A stretch of 64,000 nt of DNA from Balaenoptera acutorostrata. Its lineage: Eukaryota > Chordata > Mammalia > Artiodactyla > Balaenopteridae. The number at the start of each line of letters is the position of its first letter. Position 1 is the first letter of the stretch. This document shows positions 10,262-21,724 of the stretch, piece after piece. Under the pieces are notes generated by a model. The model was not told where the DNA came from, searched no databases, and was given only the letters and a program-made list of their open reading frames with translations. The DNA is taken from assembly GCF_949987535.1 (NCBI RefSeq), contig NC_080075.1, positions 45,567,536 through 45,631,535 of the forward strand, in the 5' to 3' direction. Made by a program: the position numbers and the translations under genes.

Positions 10262-10668
10262 AACAACAAACACATAAACTCATAGAAAAAGAGATCAGAT
10301 TTGTGGTTATCAGAGGTAGGGGATTGGGGGAGGGACTGGATGAAGGTGGTCAGCAGGTACAAACTTCCAGTTATAAGAAAAATAAGTACTAGGGTTGTAC
10401 TGTACAACATGATGAATATAATTAACACTACTCTATGTTATAAGTGAAAACTGTTAAGAGAGTAAATCCTAAGAGTCCTCATCACTGTGTTAACAACTTT
10501 CTTTTATAACAAAATATTTTTTCTTTTATTTTTAATTTATATGGGATTATGGATATTCACTAATTTTTTATGGTAATCATTTCATGATGTACGTAAGTCA
10601 AAGCATTATGCTGTATACCTTAAACTTATCCAGTGCTGTATGTCAATTATATCTCAGTAAAAGTGGAG
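10262..10668 (+). mobile_element. older LINE-1 3' end, second copy
   Basis: A second L1 3'-UTR stretch directly after the first: 'gatttgtggttatcagaggt', 'gggattgggggagggactgg', 'ctagggttgtactgtacaac', 'gctgtataccttaaacttat', ending 'caattatatctcagtaaaag'. The tandem arrangement of two 3' ends in the same direction suggests separate insertions or a duplication with divergence. Confidence 0.75.
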
Positions 10669-11989
10669 GGAAAAAATGTATGTATATAAAAGGAAGATCT
10701 GCTAGAAGAATAGATCCACAGAAGAAAGAATACAAATAAGAGCCATTACTTTGCTGAAAGCCTTTGAGAATTTTCTCCTCATCTGAGCTCTTAGCTTGGC
10801 AAAAACAACAACAAAACAAAACAAAAACAACCAAAAAACATACTAACAGGGTGTCTGATGTGTAAAAGAACTAGAAAACGGTATTTCCTTTTATAGGAGA
10901 CTCTCCAGAGATATCAGGAAAACTATCTTGGAATATTTTCACTGCCAAAGTATCTATTTCTCAAATAGTTCTATTGTAATATGGTATGGAAAAAAAAAGA
11001 TTTCAGTTTGGATAGGGCATGAGAATTATAAGTTTAAAGGTTGAGGAAAAACTCTGGAATGATGTTTTTAAGTTATTTCTGTGTCATGCTAATAGCTATT
11101 TGGAGGAAGAGTGTAGCTGACTGATCATTCCCACTTCTTGTGCTTTTTAGTCATTTTCTTTGCTGTATTAGGAGTTGTTTAACTCATGAAAGGTTATGGG
11201 GTGAGAAAGCTTCTGCATAATGGAAAACAAACATCTCTCCTCCCCCGCATGCAGCAGGTTTCAAGAAACTGTGTTTGTAGGGAACAATCCTTCTTTGACT
11301 TAAGATAAAATAAAAGCAGAGCTAGTTTTCAGAGGTTAGTAATGGCATGAGTTCCAGATCCAGCACCAGAAGGACTGTGGAGGGAATGAAGAGTAGAAGA
11401 TTTTTTTTGTATAAAGAGACAGGTGGAGATGTAGAAAAAAAAACACTAAGGAGAAAAGACAGATAGATAATACAGAATCTCAAGGTTCACTAGCCAAGCT
11501 ACTGGTCCAAAAGGTGAGGCTGTTGCATAGGAAATGGCATATATGTTGCTTGTAGAGGGACCATGTCTAAGTATCTAGGAGCTGGTTGAGCAACCGTCAT
11601 TAATAGATTCATCTGGTTATCTTATGTGCAAGGCCTTCATGTACCTCGACTTCTAGGTTTTCTAATAAACCATCAGACTTTATGTTGGTGAGCACTCTGA
11701 ACTAATTGCCTCTGAAGACCTCTAAAATGTTCTCAAGTGTGGGAGCAATGGTAAACTAGAGGGGTTTTGAACTTGAATTAGGGAATTTTTATACCTTTTG
11801 TAGGGATCAGAGCCTGCTAGGTATAAAAATATAGATATGGATGTTGGTATAGGTATAGATATTTATTTATAACTATATCTAGGTCTAGATCTGTATTTAT
11901 ATCAGAATATATAATGTAAATAAATTTATATTAAAATTAATATAAATTAAAATTTTTATTAAAAGTCTTATGCGGATGGCATAGGATTT
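10669..11989. other. unassigned sequence with A-rich and AT-rich tracts
   Basis: About 1.3 kb. Holds an A-rich (AAC)n-like tract at 10799-10840 and an AT-rich tract at 11820-11945. No recognised repeat or gene. Confidence 0.5.
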
Positions 11990-14960
11990 CTCCAGAATCC
12001 TTAGTCTATATTGTTATTCTCATATTGGGGGTTGCCATAAACTCCACATGATATCTTTTTCTACCACAGACACTACTTATGCTTAGAATCTACTGTGTCC
12101 TATGAGTCCCATTCAAAGTTGCAAGTTTTTCATGCCACCAGTTATATATGATGTAGCTATGGAATATGCTAACAGTATAGATGATGCTGCTTCCACAACC
12201 CAGGTAAACCTACCAACCTATCAGGGATTGAACTTCCTTCTTTATGTTGGCGTGTGAGATGAAATGATCTGTTCTATACTTTAGAAGCAATGTTCCAACA
12301 TGCTCCAGACCGCCATCCCCCTACAATTTCACTGATAGCAAACCCGTGAATCATCGTAGGGTTTATCTCCCACCTCCTGGGTCACATATGCCCTACCAAG
12401 CCTTCCTTTGTTCTCGCCATTTCCTGCTTATATAGGTTTATCAGCATGATATCTTCAACATAGTGAACTGATTTGATGTTCTACAGGATGCACACATGGT
12501 TTGGGTTTCTTCTGACCATATTATAACAGAGGATGGGAAAGTTAGCAAAGCTTTGCAGCAAAACCAAAAATGAATACTGCTGTCCATTCCATATGAATAT
12601 TAACTGTTTCTGTTCTTCCTTTCTGATAGGCATGGAAAAAGAACGTGTTCAGGAGATAAGTGGCTAAATGCCATCTACATAAGATGGTATCAGTCTTCTC
12701 TAGCCAAGATAACATATCTTCCACACTAACTTTAATTGGGGCTACTTCTTGGTTGAGTTTGTAGTAGTCTACAATATTTTCCAGGCTCTGTTAGGTTTTT
12801 TGGGCCAGCCTAGTGAACCAAATGCAGATATTTTGGAGATACCACCTCTGCCTCCTTCATGTCTTTAAGGTGGTATCAATCTTTGCCATTTCTCCTGCAA
12901 TATTGTCACTATCTTGTCTAAGTCGGTAGTGGGGGGATGTATCAGAGACTTCCATTTTGCCTTTTCCACCATAATAGATTTTACCTTATTGGCTAAGGAA
13001 CTAAGATAGGAGTTGCACTAATTGCCAGGAATGTTTGCTAAAATTATACATTTGACAATTGGGGAAAAAGACCACATGTGAGTCATGGGACCAGTGGACA
13101 CATTTTGAGCTGAACTTATACCAGGACTTCATTTATTACCTGGCATCCATGTGTTCCTACCCTCACAGGGGGACTATGAAGATGGTTTGTGGTCTTGGGT
13201 ATCAATGTCTACTTAGCTCTTATGTGCAACAATCCTCAGAATGTTTGGGTATTCCATTTTCCCCAATGCATGGTTATTCAAGTAAATGACTGCAGGTCTC
13301 TTTGGGAAAAGATGAGGTAATCATTACAGCTGGAATGCTACAGGACACTTCCTGTTGGGGGTCAAATCTGTCCTTCATTCAATGGGATCATAGTTGGAAA
13401 ATTGGCTCACATCTGGATATTGGACAAGAGATTGAGGCATTTTATTAAGATGGCTGCCTTAAGTCACCTTCCTTGATCATACTTTCTTGATTTTTGTTGT
13501 TGTTGTTAGAGATTGAATGACTGGGTGTGCATCTATCCTGAACCCAAGAAAGCTGTGTTATATTAGCCATATCTATGGTTCTGTGCTTGCCATGCTCCTC
13601 TGATTGTCATTACAACCTTGCTGCCCATGAGAGTTAGTGAGCCTACCTTACTTTAAACTGTTAAGAGCAACCATCTAGACCCCATTATTTTGAGAACTTA
13701 CCATCCCCATTCTTATACATGAGACCAGTTCTCAACATCTTCTCCCCTGAATCCTAGCTTACAGTTAGACTGTAGGCTCTAACACTGATGGCTCTCTCAC
13801 CAACAGCATATTTTTTCTTACTTTGTTAAATCAAGTATCTTCCTGGCCCTCCTGCAGAACATATTATTCTGGTAGTTTTCCCAGCCTTATATCATATAAC
13901 CACTCTGGCATGCTGCTTTCTCTGAACCATTTCTTCTTTGACTATCATTTGCCATAGCAATCCTTTCACTTATTCAGGGCCACCATTTTCTCCAAGCTTC
14001 TACAAGATATCCTAGAAAACACTAGCACTATTTCCTTCAGTCTTTCTTTGAATGTTTTTTCCCAGAATATTTTCCAAAAACAATTCCCCTGTGTCAATAA
14101 ACTCTCCCTTATATAATTGTATATTCTCTCTGAATTTAGCTCCATATGTATTTTCCCAGTTCTTCTACAAGACTGGTTGGCTTGAAACTGCAGCCTCTTG
14201 GGATATAGTCCCTTTCTCCCTTCACAGTCCTGTCACTTCCATTGCCAGATTATAGTGTGGAATAATTCTAGCTATTGACCTATTTCCTAAGAGGAGATGG
14301 AGGTTCAGATCCTGAGAAGGGCACATGGTGTCTTGCAGGAGAGAGGTTTTCTTCAAGACAAATGGGAACACTAACTTCTAACAGAGAAAGTGGGTGAGTT
14401 CTAGGGATCCAAAGAATTCAAAGGAATCTGGGGAATCAAGATTTTCAAGGGCATGAACCCAGATGATCCCATATCTCAAAATCCCGTTTTTCCCCAATCA
14501 GGGCTCTAAACTTGGCATATCAGATTTGTCTAGGTTGAGTGTTTAACCTTTCTTGGAACCGTGCCATTTGGTCCTGAGCTTTCTATGTTCTCAGTATCTG
14601 GGAATAAAGGCTATTATATGTTTCCAAGGAGCCCCTCTAGCTTTCATGGTTAGCTTCTAATTGACAGTTAAGAACCCCTGGACCTTCATTTACTTTCTTC
14701 AGAGCATCATAACCCCTAGCAATAGTCATCCAGCTCCACTATCTTTATAAATACGATTTCTCTCATATTTCTCAAACACCTGGTGTATTGCACCTGCTAG
14801 TAAATTTCCATCTACCAGTTTACCTCTCCAGTTCACTACCAATAAAATTTTTAACAATTTCACTGATACCTTGTTACAGAAGCTTTCCAAGTTCCATCTA
14901 CCACCAGTAATTTGGATCCTCATTGTGGGCTGGCTAGCAAGTGATCCTATCCATCTGCTT
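11990..14960 (-). pseudogene. ERVL (class III) endogenous retrovirus internal region, decayed
   Basis: Minus-strand remnant of an ERVL-type provirus interior. Higher coordinates are gag-like; the segment near 14160-14260 ('tctacaagactggttggctt', 'cagcctcttgggatatagtc') resembles ERVL gag. The part near 13040-13290 fits the protease region. On the minus strand around 12440-12490 one frame gives the reverse transcriptase catalytic box as Y-V-E-D, where the family has Y-[IV]-D-D, so the first catalytic aspartate is lost. Many stops and frameshifts interrupt all frames; the longest minus-strand frames are 60-65 codons. The rest of pol and the 3' LTR are not seen. It is not functional. Confidence 0.75.
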
Positions 14961-14976
14961 TACTAGATACAACTGT

Positions 14977-15402
14977 TGCAGGTCAAGTTACCCATGAAGC
15001 AGACTCTAAGGAGATTTTCATGTAGGAGGTTCAGTGGGCAGTACTCTTGGAATTAATGCCTGAAGGGAATGGAAAGGAATCAGATTTAGGCAGAGGGAGA
15101 ACTTGGACTCTGACTAACCTCTTTCCAGCTCTGAAGCTGGCATTGATATTCAGAGTTGTCATGAGTTGCGGTAATGAGCCAACTCTTAAATCTTTGTATG
15201 AACCAGTTACTATATTTAGGCTGTCTGTGCCTGGTATGGGAACATGACCTTGAACAAGAAAGCTTTCTTCAGCAGAGGGCAATTTCTAATGGATTGACAG
15301 TTGAAGATTATTTGACAGCAGCACTCCCCAAACCTGGGTTAAAACATCCTTCAGTTCTGAAGTGTATATCTGGGCAACATAGCATAGGGTCCACAGCACA
15401 AT
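14977..15402 (-). mobile_element. candidate 5' LTR of the ERVL copy
   Basis: Lies immediately beyond the gag end of the minus-strand ERVL remnant, where the 5' LTR should be. It starts 'tgttgcaggtcaagttaccc' with 'gaagcagactctaaggagat' following, and ends near 'ggtccacagcaca', giving TG...CA ends. I could not name an LTR family, so the boundaries and the assignment are inferences from position. Frames at 15031-15282 and 15047-15247 overlap each other in opposite directions and look like chance. Confidence 0.35.
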
Positions 15403-16392
15403 GCTTGAGGCAATTAAATTGAAAACTACCATCAAAACCACCATAAAGCTGTATCTGTCTGTAAACATGTGATTTCAGAACAAGGAACCAAAAATACATG
15501 TTCCTTGTCTCAAGAGAAGAACTGTTGCCATAGCAATAAAACACAAATATGCCACCACTACTACTAGCTCTCAAATGATGAGTCCACTTGTGAAACGATT
15601 AGCTAGAAGAAATAAACTGGAACATCTTTCAGTTACCTTACAGTTTTCTCATGACTAAGCTTTATCGGAAGCTGAAGTCTGGAGGGAAGGACAACTACAA
15701 TTCCAAATATATAGGGGAGTCACTTGCCATACACACTCAGATGTATATTTTTATTTCCTGTAGCTGCAGTTATTACTCTCACAATCCTCAGTCCCAGCCC
15801 TCTGCCCTCTGGAGGTAGGTATATAAAGTTTAAAATGGACTTAAACTTGGCAAGCAGTGCCATACAAAAAGCTTCAGCAAACGAAATTTGCTAAAATATT
15901 TTAACACCTGAGCATTTTAAGAAAAAGTTAATAATGGCATTTTAGTTAATGACCATCACTTCAAACAAAATATCACAGTCCCTCAACTCCAGTTATATGT
16001 TTACGTTGGGGATGGAGCCATCCAAGCTGAAAATTACATTCTGTTTTCCTTAGAAGGATGTTTATAAGACTATATTCTCCCCTGTATAAAGTTTAAAAGG
16101 CGATAAAATCTCAGTTGCACTAATAAGAGTGAGAAACAGTGACATTTCTGGTCTCCCTTGAAACAAAAGTGTCCATATATCTCATCAGGATGCATTTTTC
16201 ACATATTAAACGAGTATTTCACTCAACTGGAGATATTATGATCGCAGTCTCGTGAGATGACTTTTACCCACTTGAAATCCGTACCCTGACATCGTGTATA
16301 AGAAATAGGTATAATTTTCCTTATTATGAATTTGTAGTTTGGATTGCATTTTACATCCATCAAAGTAAAATGTGTGCCCTCTAATAGATGGA
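15403..16392. other. unassigned sequence
   Basis: About 1 kb with no recognised repeat. Frames on both strands near 15300-15570 are short and unrecognised. Confidence 0.5.
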
Positions 16393-16560
16393 AGCAGATC
16401 TCAACCCTAACTGCAATTAGCATCACTTGGAGAGTTTCTTGTTTGTTTGTTTGTTTGTTTTTAATACTGATGCACAAGTCACACACCCTAAATGATTCTA
16501 ATTCATTTGGGCTGGGGTGGCCTGGACACTGTATTTCTCCCAGGGTGGAGAAGCACTGTA
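16393..16560 (+). mobile_element. MER5-like hAT-Charlie element with internal (GTTT)n
   Basis: Starts 'gcagatctcaaccctaactg' with 'aattagcatcacttggagag', has 'aatgattctaattcatttgg' and 'gctggggtggcctgga' in the middle, and ends 'gtggagaagcactgta', the order of MER5-type elements. A (GTTT)n tract at about 16438-16462 sits inside and replaces consensus sequence. Confidence 0.65.
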
Positions 16561-17805
16561 ACACAGAGTATGGATTACCCTTATAATGTGAACATTTAAC
16601 CTCAAGCTTCAAAATATCTCTTGAATCCCCGAAGTCTGATTGTCTAATATTATTTGAAGTCTCAATAGATAGGATAACAAAACTGCAGATTAACTGCTAC
16701 AAATTATTCATAATCATGCTTTTTGCATCATTCACTCTGGCTTTCTTTGCATTTCTCAACTTGTTCCTTAACCTTGAACTTCAAAGTAAACTTGGAGGTA
16801 GAAATTAATCCACAGAAGAAATATCAAGGCAAGAAAAATGGGTTATCTTCTGAAAAATGTTCAATTCATCTGCACAGTAATACAGAGAATAGAATTTGGT
16901 TCTAGAAATTCATATGGTACATAGTAATGGGAAACCCAGTTTGCTATGTTTAAAGACCCTAGTCCTCAGGGACTGTCATTTAAGTTTTACTTCAGACATA
17001 TGCTACTTGGATTTCATAAAGAAAAATTTCATTCACATTCAATTGTAAGAATTTAGCTTTATCAAAAACTTTCAAAATAAAGAGTCGGTTTACTATTTAA
17101 AAAGACATCAGAGATGATTTAGTGCAGCTTCAGACTCAATTCTCATCTTAAATCTTGTTGTGAGAACCAAATTCATGATTCCCTCTTCTCTTCAAAATAT
17201 TAATATTTTTATAGGCCAGTGAAACAAATAAAACAAGGAATACTTAATTCCTAACTTTAAACAAGTATGTTTGGACAATGTTGTCCCATCCCTTCTTGTT
17301 CTCTGAAATCCACTTAGTGTGACAACTTGACACAACAATTGTCTTTATTGATAAAGTACATATCACCCTGGACAAACTTGTGGGTTTAAAAAATGTTCTT
17401 GTCATAGGAAAATTTATCCCTGGTCTTCTAACTGTATGTTCAGTCATATTTTATTATTTTGTTTTCAAAAGCTGTGGCTGCTAAAATTGATGGGCTGTAC
17501 TGGTACCCACAGCATAAGCATCCTATTTCTTCAACCAAAGATCCATCACTTTATGAGGAGCATCACGGTGGCGGGGGCGGGGGGGGGGGTATGTGAATAC
17601 AGAGTCTTTGTCACTCAGATGTGGGAAAGGAGAGAAGACGTGGAGGCTGGTAGGGATAGAGTATCTTTCTGACTTGTTCTCAAGTTTCCAGATCTGCTTT
17701 AAACAGTTTTTCTAGTTGGTCAGAAACCAAAGGAATAGAAAGGGGCAGAATGGTGAGACATGAAGTCAGTCTTCATTTTCCCAGAGAATATGAACTTCTT
17801 CACTA
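16561..17805. other. unassigned sequence with a long G-run
   Basis: About 1.2 kb, AT-rich, no recognised repeat. Includes a G-rich tract at 17568-17589 ending in eleven consecutive G, listed under findings. Confidence 0.5.
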
Positions 17806-17875
17806 GGCAATGCTTCTCAAATGTTAACATGCATGTGAATCCCCAGGCAGCTTGTTGAAATGCACACCTGTTTTG
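17806..17875 (+). mobile_element. MER5A hAT-Charlie element, left part
   Basis: 'caatgcttctcaaatgttaa', 'catgtgaatccccaggcag' and 'cttgttgaaatgcacacctg' follow MER5A. The element is split by a LINE-1 insertion and resumes at 18145. Confidence 0.8.
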
Positions 17876-18144
17876 TTTTTTTTTTAATTTTTCAAAATAA
17901 TTTTTTAACACCTTTATTGGAGTATAATTGCTTTACAATGGTGTGTTAGTTTCTGCTTTATAACAAAGTGAATCAGCTATATGTATACATGTATCCCCAT
18001 ATCTCCTCCCTCTTGCGTCTCCCTCCCACCCTCCTTATCCCACCCCTCTAGGTGGTCACAAAGCACCGAGCTGATCTCCCTGTGCTATGCGGCTGCTTCC
18101 CACTAGCTATCGATTTTACATTTGGGAGTGTATATATGTCCTAT
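17876..18144 (-). mobile_element. cetacean-type LINE-1 3' end inserted into MER5A
   Basis: Reverse complement of the L1 3' UTR common in cetacean genomes: 'cctttattggagtataattg', 'ctttacaatggtgtgttagt', 'ctttataacaaagtgaatca', 'tcctccctcttgcgtctccc', 'ctctaggtggtcacaaagca', 'gagctgatctccctgtgcta'. About 270 bp, strongly 5'-truncated, with the A-tail visible as T-rich sequence at 17876-17886. A perfect 10-bp target-site duplication (acctgttttg) lies at 17866-17875 and 18145-18154. This is among the youngest insertions in the window. Confidence 0.93.
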
Positions 18145-18230
18145 ACCTGTTTTGATAGGTTAAAAATGGGGCCTATGATTTTACATTTCTAACAGGGGAT
18201 GCTGAGGTTGCTGGTCCAATTACTCAGAAC
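18145..18230 (+). mobile_element. MER5A hAT-Charlie element, right part
   Basis: Continues MER5A after the L1: 'gttaaaaatggggcctatga', 'ttttacatttctaacagggg', 'atgctgaggttgctggtcca'. The 10-bp duplication at its start marks the L1 insertion point. Confidence 0.8.
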
Positions 18231-18889
18231 AGAACATCTGAATATAGTCTCTGTGCAAGTTTGCCCTCTCAACCCACCTTAGACCCATGTGCTTTTCCAA
18301 GACTAGTAGTCAAATGAAACAGAAGGGAACATTGGGCGTTTAGGGTTTGATTGTTTATTCTCTTGCCCTATGAGTGTGTGTATAAGGATCTGACAGTCAT
18401 CTTTAATTAAGCATCTCATTACTTCTGATTAGAGAAGGAAAAGCATTCTCTTCAGATTTCACTACCCTGCTCTACCTAGCTTATGCAGACCTTTTGTCAT
18501 TAAAATATCATATTTTAGCAGGAAATTTCAAAGCATAATCTTCTAATGAGCTGGCGATGAAACTACTCTCTTAGCCACTGAAACAGCTATATTCAGAGTT
18601 GAATTAAGGTTTTGTCCATGTGTAAAGAAATGGAGTAAGTGGCAAGAAGTTAATAGGTTCTGTCCCTAGTGGAGCAAACTAGCTGCTTTTTAAAATTAAC
18701 CCTGAACCTTGTCCTCAGTCAGTAGTTAATGGAAGTGACAGATTGAATACTTCATATATTATTTATAACATTAATAGAAAAATAAAATAATTATTTCTTG
18801 GCTTCATCCCGTGCATATGTTTTAACTCTCTGCTTTCATCCTTTGGAGAGTGCATTGAATTTGCGGAAGAGACTGTCAAAGAGACTAAT
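18231..18889. other. unassigned sequence
   Basis: About 660 bp, nothing recognised. Confidence 0.5.
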
Positions 18890-19120
18890 TAGCACCAACA
18901 TTTATAGAGTGCTTTGTGTGACCAGGCAGGCACTGTTTTAGGTATTAGCTCAGTGAATCTTCGTGAGGTTTGTACAATTACTTTAATTTCCATTTTAAAG
19001 ATATTAAAATTGAACAGTTTAGAAACCGACCCTCTATTCCACAGCTGGAAAGCGTCAGGCAAGGCTTGAAACCAAGCGTTCTGACTATAGTGCCCATGCA
19101 AGTAACCACTCTGCGATTCT
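18890..19120 (+). mobile_element. MIR SINE
   Basis: Follows MIR order: 'accaacatttatagagtgct', 'ggcaggcactgttttaggta', 'attagctcagtgaatcttcg', 'ccattttaaagatatt', 'aggcttgaaaccaagcgttc', 'aagtaaccactctgcgattc'. The frames 18889-19101 (-) and 18970-19152 (+) lie on it and are not genes. Confidence 0.8.
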
Positions 19121-19439
19121 GGCTTGTTAAATTATATGGCTGCAAGGTGTGAGTTCAGAGGCCAGGGATGCTCCCCTCACCCAGATTCCTTCATCAGAAA
19201 CCAAAGCTGCAGATACCTTAAATTTATGTTCTCTTTCATTTTCCTTATCAAATTTAGCACAAATTACCGAAAATTACTTACCCTCTTGGGTCCAGAAAAG
19301 TAACAACCTTGTATAAATCCAACCGTTCATCTCTCCAGTCCTTGCACCCACATTGCTAAACCCTGGAGGAAAAGATCAATTGTTTGTCCGAAAGCCACTG
19401 CACATTCATTGTTTCCAGCCTGAGTTGTATGCTCATGTT
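19121..19439. other. unassigned sequence
   Basis: Nothing recognised between the MIR and the L2 remnant. Confidence 0.5.
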
Positions 19440-20130
19440 TTCTTAGAAACCTTTCCCTTCAATTGGTAATTTATATTATTGCCACTCTGTTCAGCCCTGT
19501 CACCTTACCTTTTTCCCACCATCAGCAAATGCCCTTGACGCACCTTAGTCCATTAGGTGTGAAGTCCCTTACTCTCACTTCACGAACATCCGTGTACATT
19601 TCTGCCCAATCAGCCTTTCTTTGCTTCCTTTTGGTTTTCTTGGAAATAATGCCCCTCCTTCCATCCAGACTTACCTTGTGCCTCTGCTATGGATCACAGC
19701 ACCAACATTCTCCTTTCTCTGTCTCCATCGGTCTCTTTTCTCTGCAGCCTCTGTGACTTCTATGCTCAAATCTCTCCCCACATTAAAAAAGCAAACAAAC
19801 AAGAAACACTACGCTCAATCTTATTACCCATTGTAACTAGGGCTCTATTTCACCCCTCACCCTCATCAAAATTATTTTAATGAATATACAGTTATTATCT
19901 ATCTTTATATCTTCATCTCTTGTTTTCTTCTCAGTCTTTGGATTCATTGCTTTTGTAGTCTTCAAAATCACTAATGATATTATACTGAAGTTTAATGAAC
20001 ATTTGCCAGTTTTTAATCTCCTTTAATTTCTTCAGCTTTTGGCATTATTACTGCTTCTTTATATTTTAAATTAACTCCTCTATTCTTTTCTAGGATAGCA
20101 CTCTACCTGTTTTTCTTCTGGTAAGAATGT
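19440..20130 (+). pseudogene. LINE-2 ORF2 remnant (reverse transcriptase region)
   Basis: Forward remnant of the L2 polymerase. The clearest part is 19960-20110: 'cttcaaaatcactaatgata', 'agtttaatgaacatttgcca', 'tctcctttaatttcttcagc', 'ataattttctaggatagcac'-like sequence, matching the segment before and around the L2 reverse-transcriptase AFDTVDH region. The upstream C/T-rich part (19440-19860) is less sure. The frames of 97, 71 and 63 codons in three phases at 19463-19880 reflect the broken reading frame. Confidence 0.55.
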
Positions 20131-20739
20131 GCAATGGTGAAATTGGGAAGGTAAAGAAAAAATTTGAGAACGTGACAGTGTCATATGTTGCTTTGATACA
20201 GTTCTGTAGAATATGAACACATGTAGGCCCAGTGGAATAGACCATCTGTTTTAGTTTTCATTATAGACTATTGCTCTGACATCATCCTCTAAGTAACAGA
20301 GAATAATGTGAAACACCCTTATTCTAAATCCCCCTGTTCCTACAGTGAATACTCCATCCCTGAGAAATGGGCCCAGTGAAAGATAACCAGAAAGAAGAAT
20401 ATTTCATCTTAGGCAAAGTAATGATTTTGATCCCATGTGACCTTTGAGTGTGTAGCAGTCGCCTTCATAAGCAAGGTCAGAGAATTTAATAGCTGTGTTT
20501 ACAGGACAGCATGTAACACCTCCGCATGTAGCTAGCTGAAGCCAAAGGCCTTAGTGTGGAACCTAGGAGTGCCTTCCCAGGAGATATTCTTCCAATTCTG
20601 GGAAGATCTGATAAGAATGCTTTCCAGAATTTTACATGTTCCTGAAGTTGTCTGTCACTTGAAGAAGCCAGTTTGATAGGTTAAATATCTACTTCTGAAA
20701 GCTTCAAATTGTTCACTAATTTCTTTGAAATCTCCCTAA
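20131..20739. other. unassigned sequence
   Basis: About 600 bp, nothing recognised. Confidence 0.5.
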
Positions 20740-20885
20740 TCTTTCTTGATTTCTAGGCTTAATTCTCAGCCTCAGCTTTCTCTTCAGTAAAGTGAAGAAA
20801 ACATACATAGTGCGTACCTCAAAGGGTAGTTGTGAATAATAAATATGTAAATCTGTTGTATGCGTTTATTACTATTATTATTTTG
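20740..20885 (-). mobile_element. MIR SINE fragment
   Basis: Reverse-orientation MIR: 'cagcctcagctttctcttca', 'tgcgtacctcaaagggtagt', 'tgtgaataataaatatgtaa', ending 'ttattactattattattttg'. Confidence 0.75.
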
Positions 20886-21692
20886 TACTTTCTCATTTCT
20901 GTCAACTTTGAGTCTCACAGCCATAAAAAATCATTGAGGAACATAAACTTTCTGCTACTTATTAAATTGATTCATTGAATGCACAGCCACAAACAAGCAA
21001 ATAAACAAACATCTTTAATCTTACAAAATGAGAGACTAGGAATCTTGAGAGACTAGGAATCTCAAGTTACCTCAGGTTTCTCATGACTTGAGAGCAGGTA
21101 GGAAGGCTGCCTAATAGAGTTGTAGAGCCTAAATGATAAATTATGTGATGCACTCAGTGTATAGAGTGCTTCCTTGTTTTAATTATAATAATTACAATAA
21201 GAAGAATCATCATTTAGTGCTGAGATTTCATTTTATTCTGTTTACCTTAACAGATGTTAGTAGTGGTGGTGATGGGAGTAATAATAACTGAAAGAGTAGT
21301 TTATTTTATTGCTCTACTCTATCAGATTTAGAGAAAAAAAGTCAATTCAGTCTGGCCAGTGCCCTTCTCGTGTGCTTGTATTTTTTTTTTTTCTTCTTAT
21401 TGATCAGCCCTACTGTTCTTTTTCAGATGCTATCTCGGTTTCTTAGTCTTCGCCTCTATACTAAATACTAATAGGCAGATTTTTTACAAAATTCAAAGAA
21501 AACACTCAACCAACTTCATTCATTGGTTTCATTCACATATACTATGTTTGAAATCATTTTCTGTGGAAATAAACCTTTTAGCCTTTTGAATGTTTAATGC
21601 TTCAAAAAAATTACCTTGTTAAACTTCTAGACTTTCTCTTGCTGTCTTGGTGAAGGTGTATTTCCTTTTTCTCACTTTGTGAAAAGTTTCAG

Positions 21693-21724
<32 letters not shown>

